Assembly (NCBI GenBank): GCA_910576925.1
Contig: CAJTKB010000038.1
Location: 1 to 12,442, forward strand
Direction: 5' to 3'
DNA: 12,442 nucleotides
From: an uncultured Bacilli bacterium
Lineage (GTDB): Bacteria > Bacillota_I > Bacilli_A > RF39 > UBA660
The position numbers and the translations under genes were made by a program. Positions within the stretch are counted from its first letter, which is position 1, and each line of letters starts with the position of its first letter. The notes under the pieces are model-generated. The model made no database searches. It was not told the origin of the DNA and saw nothing but the letters and a program-made list of their open reading frames with translations. Positions 7,070 through 12,442 of the stretch are shown in pieces.

Positions 7070-7078
7070 TGGTATAAT
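7070..7078 (+). promoter_or_regulatory. Internal extended -10 promoter before ybeY
   Basis: TGg-TATAAT is a consensus extended -10 in the 56-base gap after the VanZ-like gene, with a predicted start near 7085. A TTGACA at 7030-7035 lies too far upstream (37 bases) to serve it, though it is 17 bases from an AATAAT at 7053-7058. It would let ybeY-dgkA-cdd-era-recO be expressed apart from the sporulation genes. Confidence 0.5.
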
Positions 7079-7100
7079 TAATAATAAAAGAGAGGAATAT

Positions 7101-7562
7101 ATGAATAAAATAGAAATTAATAATTTAACTGATGAAGAAATTAAAGAATTAGAAACAGTAGAGAAAGTACTTTTATATGCTATGAAAAAGGAAAAATTAG
7201 AAAATACTTGGTTTGATATTATAATAGTAGATAATACCTATATTCATAACCTTAACAAAACATATAGAGATACTGATAAGGAAACAGATGTTATAACTTT
7301 TGCCCTCAATGATGAAACTAGTGTTATAAATGGAAGTAATATTAATATTCTTGGAGATATATACATCTCTCTTGATAAAGCAAAAAGTCAAGCCTTAGAG
7401 TATGAACATTCTTTTTTAAGAGAGATAACATTTTTAGCAGTACATGGATTTTATCATCTACTTGGATATGATCATATAGAAAAGAAAGATGAAGAAGTAA
7501 TGTTTAAAAAGCAAAGAGAGGTGCTAGAAGAATATGGGATTACAAGAGAAAAAATTTCATAG
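7101..7562 (+). CDS. ybeY: Endoribonuclease YbeY (16S rRNA maturation)
   Basis: This 153-aa UPF0054 zinc metalloprotein has the zinc motif HGFYHLLGYDH, with ligands H115, H119 and H125. The preceding family motif is ETDVITFAL (61-69) then LGDIYIS (84-90). YbeY takes part in 16S rRNA 3'-end processing and ribosome quality control in the cytoplasm. The ribosome binding site is AGAGAGG at about 7090-7096, just before the ATG. Length is normal (about 150-160). It overlaps dgkA by 29 bases if dgkA begins at 7534. The ybeY-dgkA-cdd-era order is the conserved Bacillota arrangement. Confidence 0.95.
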   Translation: MNKIEINNLTDEEIKELETVEKVLLYAMKKEKLENTWFDIIIVDNTYIHNLNKTYRDTDKETDVITFALNDETSVINGSNINILGDIYISLDKAKSQALEYEHSFLREITFLAVHGFYHLLGYDHIEKKDEEVMFKKQREVLEEYGITREKIS

Positions 7563-7938
7563 AGATAAAAAAATGGGATTAAGAAGAGTACATAAAAGTA
7601 TCATTAACTCTATCGCTGGTCTTAGAACTAGTTATTTAGAAGAGCAAAGTCTACTACTTCATACAGTTATGAGTATTATTATATTGTTTTTAGGTATCTA
7701 TTTTAAAATAAGTAGATATGATTGGCTATTTTCTATAATACTAATGTCTCTTGTATTATGTGCAGAATTATTAAATACAGCGATAGAAGCAAATGTTGAT
7801 TTAGCAACAAAAAAAATACATCCTCTAGCAAAAGAGGCAAAAGATGTTGGAAGTGCCTCAACTTTTATGATGAGTATTATTGCTCTTGTTGGTGAGTTGA
7901 TAATATTTTATCCATATATATTAGATTTATTTAAATAG
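7534..7938 (+). CDS. dgkA: Diacylglycerol/undecaprenol kinase DgkA
   Basis: A prokaryotic integral-membrane lipid kinase with the family signature ELLNTAIEANVDL (78-90) and HPLAKEAKDVGSAS (96-109). Three membrane helices lie at about 42-57, 63-81 and 110-129. In Gram-positives this enzyme phosphorylates undecaprenol, feeding the carrier lipid used for cell wall synthesis. The start at 7534 gives 134 aa and overlaps ybeY by 29 bases. A second ATG at 7573 (121 aa, MGLRRVHKS) matches the roughly 123 aa of Bacillus DgkA, but its upstream AGAGAT is a weaker ribosome binding site. I leave the longer form with that caveat. Confidence 0.92.
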   Translation: MGLQEKKFHRDKKMGLRRVHKSIINSIAGLRTSYLEEQSLLLHTVMSIIILFLGIYFKISRYDWLFSIILMSLVLCAELLNTAIEANVDLATKKIHPLAKEAKDVGSASTFMMSIIALVGELIIFYPYILDLFK

Positions 7939-7949
7939 GAGAGAAATAT

Positions 7950-8330
7950 ATGAAAGAAGAATTAGAAAAATTACTAGAAAGAAGCAAAAGTCTTTATTTT
8001 GATTATCCAGTAGCAGCAATACTTGAATGTAATGATGGAAAAAAGTTTTATGGAGTAAATGTAGAGACTTCTTCTCCAGCAGCAGGAATTTGTGCTGAGA
8101 GAAATGCAATATTTAGTGCATTTAGTGGTGGCTATGACAAAAAAGATTTTAAAAGAATTCATTTAATGGCTAGAAGCAATAAAGAAGTTTATCCTTGTTT
8201 TATATGTAGACAAGCTCTAACTGACTTTTGCCCTCCAAATATGGAAATTATTACATACTTTGAAAAAGGCGAGAAAACTGTTACAGTAGAAGAGCTAACT
8301 CCTTATAGTTTCTCAGCAAATGATTTATAA
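7950..8330 (+). CDS. cdd: Cytidine deaminase (homotetrameric type)
   Basis: The 126-aa enzyme deaminates cytidine and deoxycytidine to uridine forms in pyrimidine salvage. Zinc site: C48 and catalytic E50 in ICAERNAI, with C83 and C86 in YPCFICRQAL. The substrate-binding N37 and E39 are kept in GVNVET, and the C-terminal LTPYSFSANDL matches the family end. Some positions differ from textbook members: the usual ASYG.TNCAE stretch is SSPAAGICAE, and the usual (S)PCG.CRQ is YPCFICRQ, so specificity could have shifted towards a blasticidin-deaminase-like pocket; that is only a possibility. GGAGAG is 11-16 bases before the ATG. The stop codon is part of the AAGGAG site of era. Confidence 0.9.
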   Translation: MKEELEKLLERSKSLYFDYPVAAILECNDGKKFYGVNVETSSPAAGICAERNAIFSAFSGGYDKKDFKRIHLMARSNKEVYPCFICRQALTDFCPPNMEIITYFEKGEKTVTVEELTPYSFSANDL

Positions 8331-8340
8331 GGAGTATATG

Positions 8341-9225
8341 ATGAAAGTAGGATTTGTAAGTTTATTAGGACGACCTAATGTAGGTAAATCAACCTTAATG
8401 AATAAAATGCTTGGTATAAAGCTTGCTATTACAAGTGATAAAGTAGGAACAACTAGAAATATAATTAATGGTATATATAATGATAGTGATAGTCAAATAA
8501 TATTTGTAGATACTCCAGGTATTAATAAACCACTAAACAAACTTGATAGTATACTAAATAAAAAAAGTTATTCTAACATTGATTTCGTAGATATTATTTT
8601 ATTTTTGGTAGATACAAAGTCAGGTATTGGTAGAGGAGATAAGTACATTTTAGATAAACTAGACAATAAAGAAATACCTGTGTTTTTAGTTTTAAATAAA
8701 ATAGATAAACTAAAACGTGATGAATTACTAAAAATAATAGATGAAGCTAAAGACTTATATCCTTTTCAAGAAATTATTCCAATATCTTCTTTAAAAGGAG
8801 ACAATTTAGATGAACTAAAAAAGACAATCAAAAAATATTTGCCTGAACAAGAAAAAATATTTACAAATGATGAACTTACTAATGTATCAGAACGTTTTAT
8901 TGCAAGTGAAATAGTAAGAGAAAAGATACTAGAACTTACCCATAATGAAGTTCCTCATACTGTAACTTGTTATACTGAATATTTTAAAGAAAAAAAAGAA
9001 GTTATTGAAATAAATGTTTTAATAGTTGTTGAAAGAGAAAATTTAAAGAAAATAATAATAGGCAAAGATGGTTCACTATTAAAACAAGTAGGGAAAAGAG
9101 CAAGATACGACTTGGAAAAATTCTATGGTAAGAAAGTGTATTTAGAAACTTTTGTCAAAACTATAAAAAATTGGAAAGATGAAGAAAAATATTTAATAGA
9201 GTTAGGATTAAAAGAAGATGAATAA
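8341..9225 (+). CDS. era: GTPase Era
   Basis: Era binds the 3' end of 16S rRNA and helps 30S assembly. The GTPase domain is complete: G1 GRPNVGKS (10-17), G2 around TTRN (37-40), G3 DTPG (57-60), G4 NKID (119-122) and G5 ISSLKG (148-153). The C-terminal KH domain has the IIGKDGS loop (239-245), then VGKRAR. At 294 aa it has the normal length. AAGGAG at 8329-8334 lies six bases before this ATG; starts at 8320 and 8338 are possible but worse spaced. It lies 10 bases after cdd. Confidence 0.97.
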   Translation: MKVGFVSLLGRPNVGKSTLMNKMLGIKLAITSDKVGTTRNIINGIYNDSDSQIIFVDTPGINKPLNKLDSILNKKSYSNIDFVDIILFLVDTKSGIGRGDKYILDKLDNKEIPVFLVLNKIDKLKRDELLKIIDEAKDLYPFQEIIPISSLKGDNLDELKKTIKKYLPEQEKIFTNDELTNVSERFIASEIVREKILELTHNEVPHTVTCYTEYFKEKKEVIEINVLIVVERENLKKIIIGKDGSLLKQVGKRARYDLEKFYGKKVYLETFVKTIKNWKDEEKYLIELGLKEDE

Positions 9226-9234
9226 AAATATTTA

Positions 9235-9266
9235 AAAATCACCAATATATAAATAGAGGTGATTTT
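9235..9266 (+). promoter_or_regulatory. RBS-sequestering inverted repeat upstream of yqzL
   Basis: AAAATCACC (9235-9243) pairs perfectly with GGTGATTTT (9258-9266) across a 14-base loop. The right arm contains the yqzL ribosome binding site (AGGTGAT) and ends at the base before its ATG. If formed in the mRNA it would block initiation of yqzL, and possibly of the overlapping recO. It could also act as a weak attenuator after era, ending in four U residues. Confidence 0.6.
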
Positions 9267-9368
9267 ATGAAAGAAATATCTTGGAACTTATTTAAGGAAA
9301 CAGGAGATATAAAGTATTATTTATTTTATTTATCATTAAAAGGTGAAGAAGATGAGGGCAAAAATTGA
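9267..9368 (+). CDS. yqzL: YqzL-family small protein
   Basis: A 33-codon gene encodes MKEISWNLFKETGDIKYYLF and a short acidic tail. The W-x-x-F-x-x-T-G-x-I/V-x-x-Y-L pattern matches YqzL, the roughly 47-aa protein encoded between era and recO in Bacillus (there W-K-V-F-S-Q-T-G-N). The position is the same here, which strongly supports the call. Function is unknown. AGAGGTGAT (9256-9263) is the ribosome binding site, just before the ATG. The 3' end overlaps recO by 17 bases, so translation of the two is probably coupled. The C-terminal tail is shorter than in Bacillus. Confidence 0.82.
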   Translation: MKEISWNLFKETGDIKYYLFYLSLKGEEDEGKN

Positions 9369-10101
9369 ATGTGTAGAGGGAATAATCTTAAAAGAAACAA
9401 ATTATAGTGAATCAAGTAAAATACTAAATGTACTAACAAAAGAATATGGTCTTCTTGGAATATTATCAAGAGGATGCCGTAATATGAAGAGTAAACTTAG
9501 AGCATCCAGTAGGAAACTAATTTATGCAAAATTTAATATTTACTATAAAAAGGATGGATTATCTACACTAATAAGTACAGATATAATAAATAGTTATAAA
9601 AATATACTAAGTAATTTAGATAAGATAAGTTACGCTACCTATATTATAGACTTAACTTCTCAAGTAATAAAACAAAGTGACAAAAAAGAAATCTTTGATA
9701 TTTTAAGAAGCAGTTTGGAAAAAATTGAAGAAGGACTTGATGAAGCAGTAATAACATCAATAGTTGAACTTAAATATCTATCATATTTAGGAGTAATGCC
9801 TAATATAGATGAATGTAGCCTTTGTGGAGATAAAGAAAACATAATTACTTTAAGTGGTAAAGCAGGTGGACTTATTTGCAAGAATTGCTATAATGATGAG
9901 TACATTGTAAAAGAGATTACTATAAAACTAATAAGAATGTTTTACTATGTAGATATTGATAAGCTTACAAAATTACAAGTAAAGAAAGATAATCTTAAAG
10001 AAGTTAATAGGTTTTTACAAGAATATTACGAAGAGTATACAGGACTTTACTTAAAAAGTAAAAAAATATTAGAAAAAATTAAAAATTTAGTAGAAAGTTG
10101 A
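9352..10101 (+). CDS. recO: DNA repair protein RecO
   Basis: RecO acts with RecR in RecF-pathway recombination, loading RecA on SSB-coated single strands. The N-terminal OB fold covers about 1-80 (VEGIILKETNYSESSKIL, YGLLGILSRG). The C-terminal helical domain holds a four-cysteine zinc knuckle, C155-x2-C158 and C176-x2-C179, with the AGGLIC strand typical of the family. Its length of 249 aa is normal. AAGGTGA (9340-9346), five bases upstream, supports this ATG over the GTG at 9343. It is the last gene of the operon; no strong terminator follows within the 51-base gap. Confidence 0.95.
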   Translation: MRAKIECVEGIILKETNYSESSKILNVLTKEYGLLGILSRGCRNMKSKLRASSRKLIYAKFNIYYKKDGLSTLISTDIINSYKNILSNLDKISYATYIIDLTSQVIKQSDKKEIFDILRSSLEKIEEGLDEAVITSIVELKYLSYLGVMPNIDECSLCGDKENIITLSGKAGGLICKNCYNDEYIVKEITIKLIRMFYYVDIDKLTKLQVKKDNLKEVNRFLQEYYEEYTGLYLKSKKILEKIKNLVES

Positions 10102-10125
10102 GTCTATCTGTGGTAATATTATAAA
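10098..10125 (+). promoter_or_regulatory. Promoter for the TasA-like gene
   Basis: TTGAGT (10098-10103), a 16-base spacer and TATAAA (10120-10125) overlap the recO stop codon. An alternative extended -10, TGg-TAATAT, lies at 10111-10119. Predicted starts are near 10126-10132, leaving a short leader before AGGTGA (10139-10144). Confidence 0.45.
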
Positions 10126-10152
10126 TAGATAAGAAGATAGGTGACAGTTTTT

Positions 10153-10749
10153 ATGAAAGATAAACTTAATTTTGAAAACTTAAAAGAAAGTGATAAAAAA
10201 CAAGTAAAATCTTTATTACTTGTAATCTGTTTAGTAGGAGTAGTACTTGTTGGAACTAGTTATGCTTGGTTAACTATTACAAAAGCAGGAGAAAAAAGTG
10301 TAGGACTTACTGCAGGTACTCTAAATTTGACATATGATGATACTGGAAGTGAAGTTATTACATTAACAGATGTATTACCAGTTAGTGATAGTGAAGGCCT
10401 AGTTTCTACCGCTTACACTTTTAAAGTAACAAATACAGGAAATATTAATACTACCTATACTATTTACTTAGATGATGAAGAACTAACTGAAGGTGACACA
10501 AGACTGGATGATAAATATGTTAAGTATGCCATAACTAAAAATAGTTCTGAACCAATAAAAGGATTAGTATCATCATTAACAGCATCAACTGATTCTAATA
10601 AACCAGGTAGATCTTTAATAACATCAACATTAACACCAAATGGAGTAGATACTTATCAATTAAGAGTATGGCTTGACGAGGATGCCTTTGATAGTGAGGC
10701 CACAGAAAAAACATTCAAGAAAGTACTAAGAATAGAAGCTTCTCAATAA
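10153..10749 (+). CDS. TasA/camelysin-like secreted protein
   Basis: AGGTGA (10139-10144), eight bases upstream, supports this ATG over the GTG at 10141, giving 198 aa. The signal peptide or membrane anchor spans about 18-38 (hydrophobic core LLLVICLVGVVLVG), followed by TSYAWLT. The SYAW junction is characteristic of SipW-dependent TasA/CotN/camelysin-type signal peptides. The mature part is a beta-rich domain: VGLTAGTLNLTYDD (50-63), then a VLPVSDSEG region (74-82) and the YTFKVTNTGNINTTYTIYL strand (88-106), the family's core motif. Such proteins form matrix fibres or surface proteins in Bacillus; fibre formation here is inference. No sipW-like peptidase gene is adjacent. It has its own promoter and terminator. 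Confidence 0.82.
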   Translation: MKDKLNFENLKESDKKQVKSLLLVICLVGVVLVGTSYAWLTITKAGEKSVGLTAGTLNLTYDDTGSEVITLTDVLPVSDSEGLVSTAYTFKVTNTGNINTTYTIYLDDEELTEGDTRLDDKYVKYAITKNSSEPIKGLVSSLTASTDSNKPGRSLITSTLTPNGVDTYQLRVWLDEDAFDSEATEKTFKKVLRIEASQ

Positions 10750-10756
10750 TTAATTT

Positions 10757-10777
10757 CTTGCACAAGCAAGTTTTTTT
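10757..10777 (+). terminator. Rho-independent terminator after the TasA-like gene
   Basis: CTTGC (10757-10761) and GCAAG (10766-10770) enclose an ACAA loop, followed immediately by seven T residues (10771-10777). Compact and convincing. Confidence 0.85.
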
Positions 10778-10803
10778 ATTTATATCTAGATAATGGTGAA
10801 TTT

Positions 10804-11490
10804 ATGAATAAATTTATTTTACAAAAAAATATAGAAAAAACGATTAAACAAAAACGATCTAATTTCTTAAATCCTAATGATTGTAAACATATTATGAATG
10901 AATTGCAGAAAATAGGATATCACTATAAAGTATTTTACCTATTTGAAAATGCTGAAAAATTAATAATATATAAAGACAAACCTCTTATAAGTCTTTTTGA
11001 AATTATATCAGATAGTCCTATTACACACAAAGAGGTACTAGGATCCTTATTTAGTCATAATCTAAGTGAAGATGTATTCGGAGATATAATAATAGGAAAT
11101 AGAAATTACATTGTAGTATTAAATGAGATAAAGAAATATATACTACTTAATTTTGATAGGATAGGAAAAAATAAAATAAAACTGATAGAAAGAGATATAT
11201 TTAGTGTTAACAAATATCAACAAAATTTTAAGGAAATAAATATAACATCTAGCTCATTAAGAATTGACAACATAATATCGAAACTCATTGGAATTAGTAG
11301 AAATAATAGTTTGGAATTAATTAAAGATGATAAGATATGGTTAAACTATAAAGTTTTACAAAGTAATAATTATCCTATAAAGGAAATGGATATCTTTTCA
11401 ATTAAAAAAATAGGAAAATTTAAAGTTGAAAGAATAACCTTAAATACCAAAAATGCTAAATATAGAATAACAATAAAAAAGTACAATTGA
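10804..11490 (+). CDS. ylmH: YlmH-like S4-domain ribosome-associated RNA-binding protein
   Basis: The 228-aa protein has a family-typical N-terminal FLNP segment (21-24) and ISLFEI, then HKEVLGSLFSHNLSEDVFGDI (75-95), matching the HRdvLGaLmglGikRekiGDI core of YlmH. The C-terminal S4 domain covers about 151-208 (SLRIDNIISKLIGISRNNSLELI, then DIFSIKKIGKF). YlmH binds stalled ribosome or tRNA complexes in Bacillus ribosome quality control. It is shorter than usual (about 257 aa), mainly at the N-terminus and the glycine-rich end. GGTGA at 10796-10800 precedes the ATG. A possible promoter is TTGCAC (10758-10763), 17 bases, TATATC (10781-10786). Normally it lies in the sepF-divIVA cell division cluster, so its position here is relocated. 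Confidence 0.8.
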   Translation: MNKFILQKNIEKTIKQKRSNFLNPNDCKHIMNELQKIGYHYKVFYLFENAEKLIIYKDKPLISLFEIISDSPITHKEVLGSLFSHNLSEDVFGDIIIGNRNYIVVLNEIKKYILLNFDRIGKNKIKLIERDIFSVNKYQQNFKEINITSSSLRIDNIISKLIGISRNNSLELIKDDKIWLNYKVLQSNNYPIKEMDIFSIKKIGKFKVERITLNTKNAKYRITIKKYN

Positions 11491-11499
11491 AAATGATCC

Positions 11500-11528
11500 T
11501 TGCATAAAACATATGTATATGATATATT
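11500..11528 (+). promoter_or_regulatory. Promoter of the structured ncRNA
   Basis: TTGCAT (11500-11505), exactly 17 bases, then TGa-TATATT with the -10 at 11523-11528. The predicted transcription start is near 11535. It lies directly after the ylmH stop codon. Confidence 0.65.
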
Positions 11529-11534
11529 TAAATT

Positions 11535-11729
11535 GTAAATAATAATAATGCTAGAGGATGCGATACTAGCAAAATATAAAACCACTGATTTGACGATACG
11601 GGAATATCAATGTCTATTCTGTGTTGAATACCCAAACCTTTTTGGGGATCCTAATGATAGACTAGATGTACCCACCTGTGTGTACAGGTTTTATCGTTAT
11701 GCCAAGACCGCTCCTCTGGCATTTTTTTG
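11535..11729 (+). ncRNA. Structured noncoding RNA of about 195 nt, family unassigned
   Basis: The region has no credible coding capacity, is richer in G and C than its surroundings, and is bounded by its own promoter and a T-run. The two ends pair: 11550-11558 with 11712-11720 (9 bp, one G-U), then 11560-11562 with 11709-11711 after a bulged U. Inside, 11591-11598 pairs with 11692-11699 and closes a three-way junction. One arm has GTCTAT (11612-11617) with ATAGAC (11657-11662), topped by the CCCAAA/TTTGGG hairpin (11631-11646). The other arm is ACCTGT/ACAGGT (11674-11689, GTGT loop). Size and paired ends recall 6S RNA, but the junction is not typical. I see no SRP, tmRNA, RNase P, T-box or common riboswitch core. 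Confidence 0.7.
11699..11728 (+). terminator. Rho-independent terminator of the ncRNA
   Basis: ATGCCA (11699-11704) pairs with TGGCAT (11717-11722) and is followed by T residues up to 11728. This hairpin excludes the end-to-end closing helix (11712-11720 with 11550-11558), so the RNA has two competing 3' folds. Either would place a stem directly before the T-run. Confidence 0.7.
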
Positions 11730-11755
11730 CATTTAAATAATTAATATGTTAAAAT
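11727..11755 (+). promoter_or_regulatory. Promoter of the truncated right-end gene
   Basis: TTGCAT (11727-11732, overlapping the T-run of the preceding terminator), exactly 17 bases, then TGt-TAAAAT with the -10 at 11750-11755. The predicted start is near 11762, with GGGTGAT (11766-11772) as ribosome binding site. Confidence 0.6.
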
Positions 11756-11777
11756 AGCAAATAGTGGGTGATAATTT

Positions 11778-12442
11778 ATGATAATAATACCAATAATTAA
11801 TAACAACAAAATAAAACAAGTAAAAATAGAATTATCAAATATTTATAAGATAGAAAAAGAAACAGATCACAATAACATAGAAGCAAATGATGTTATAGTT
11901 GGTTCCACTTCATTTAAAAATTCTAGATATAATACAAAAAATCAATCTATAAGTTCTATACTAGATTTTATTAGAATTTCAAATATTCATAATACCAGTT
12001 CCACTCTAATTTCAACTAAATACTATAATAGTGAACATACTTATGATTTATATCAAATAGAGCCTCCATTAAAAAGTATAACTAAGGGCCTAGATAATTT
12101 ATATGCTAGTATAATACTAGATTTAAAAAATTGCATACCAGATGCCATTAAAGGAAAATACATTGATTTAGAAAAATTAGATTTAACAAGTCATATTACA
12201 GATGAAAAATTAGAATTACTTCAAGTAATTGCTTCAAATTTACAAAATAATAAAACAAAAAGAAATTATCAAAAAATATTACAAGAAAATGGATTAGAGG
12301 ATCTAATAGAAACGTTAAAATTTATGGAATTATTTTATTGTGAAATTATCCCAAATGCTAGTATTGATATAGACATTTATAAAAAAGTTCTAGACTCAAT
12401 GAATAGAGTTAACACAAAAGAAGCAAAGGACATTAGAAATAT
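11778..12442 (+). CDS. Unknown protein, truncated by the window end
   Basis: This open frame starts at ATG 11778 with GGGTGAT (11766-11772) upstream and runs 221 codons to the window edge without a stop. The start reads MIIIPIINNNKIKQVKIEL. There is no signal peptide or membrane segment in the visible part. Residues about 100-200 are predominantly helical and hydrophilic (IEPPLKSITKGLDNLYASI, then EKLELLQVIASNLQNN and IETLKFMELFYCEI). I do not recognise a family and see no catalytic motif. Codon use matches the neighbours. It is transcribed from its own promoter, downstream of the ncRNA. Confidence 0.75.
   Translation, partial: MIIIPIINNNKIKQVKIELSNIYKIEKETDHNNIEANDVIVGSTSFKNSRYNTKNQSISSILDFIRISNIHNTSSTLISTKYYNSEHTYDLYQIEPPLKSITKGLDNLYASIILDLKNCIPDAIKGKYIDLEKLDLTSHITDEKLELLQVIASNLQNNKTKRNYQKILQENGLEDLIETLKFMELFYCEIIPNASIDIDIYKKVLDSMNRVNTKEAKDIRN

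Noticed and set aside
11535..11729. T-box leader or known riboswitch controlling the gene at 11778
   Set aside because: No T-box sequence (GGGTGG..ACCGCG-like) or familiar aptamer core is visible, and the downstream gene has its own promoter beyond the terminator.
11548..11736. 62-aa open frame on the plus strand
   Set aside because: It lacks a ribosome binding site, covers exactly the structured RNA, and reads through the terminator hairpin and T-run (ending PLAFFCI); it is a chance frame in ncRNA.
1..12442. CRISPR array, tRNA, rRNA or replication origin
   Set aside because: No regularly spaced repeats, cloverleaf, rRNA core or DnaA-box cluster could be seen on either strand.

Overview
This is an AT-rich window using the standard code: TGA ends recO, yqzL and the transposase remnant and is not read as Trp. 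The gene set (yqfC-yqfD, ybeY, dgkA, cdd, era, yqzL, recO, ylmH), AGGAGG- and GGTGA-type ribosome binding sites, and TG-extended -10 promoters point to a low-GC Bacillota. It most resembles the uncultured, host-associated Bacilli or Erysipelotrichia-like lineages. The YabP/YqfC and YqfD proteins suggest a sporulating ancestry. No taxonomic marker gene is present, so the placement is inference.

Left end (1-1260): this is a decayed mobile region. A minus-strand IS110-family transposase (DEDD domain only) is broken by a one-base frameshift and cut short, apparently next to the end of a second, IS21-like element at 1-39. Its upstream noncoding stretch carries a strong long-range stem, a repeated mini-hairpin and a TTGATA-17-TATGAT promoter, which makes it a candidate bridge RNA region. 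A terminator-like palindrome and an orphan Cys-rich 120-aa gene follow.

Surface and transport region (1377-5030): first comes a sortase-anchored surface protein with a thioester-domain-like N-terminal region that lacks the Cys, a Cna_B/SpaA domain and a VPNTF sorting signal. It ends at a clear terminator. An ABC half-transporter (permease plus ATPase) follows, then the C-terminal stub of a COG3575/NTP_transf_6 nucleotidyltransferase, seen as a pseudogene before another terminator.

Housekeeping operon (5084-10101): yqfC-yqfD-vanZ-like-ybeY-dgkA-cdd-era-yqzL-recO. Many junctions overlap or nearly abut. This is the classic Bacillota era neighbourhood, except that phoH, normally between yqfD and ybeY, is absent and a VanZ-like membrane protein sits in its place. 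A 33-codon yqzL gene is present between era and recO, with its ribosome binding site inside an inverted repeat.

Right end (10101-12442): a TasA/camelysin-like secreted protein with its own terminator, then ylmH (S4-domain ribosome-associated protein). Next is a roughly 195-nt structured noncoding RNA with its own promoter, a 9+3 bp end-to-end closing helix and a terminal T-run. Last is a gene of unknown function that runs off the window and starts from a promoter with the same TTGCAT-17-TGnTANANT architecture as the RNA. The noncoding RNA is the most interesting undescribed element here. I cannot assign it to a family; 6S-like is one guess.
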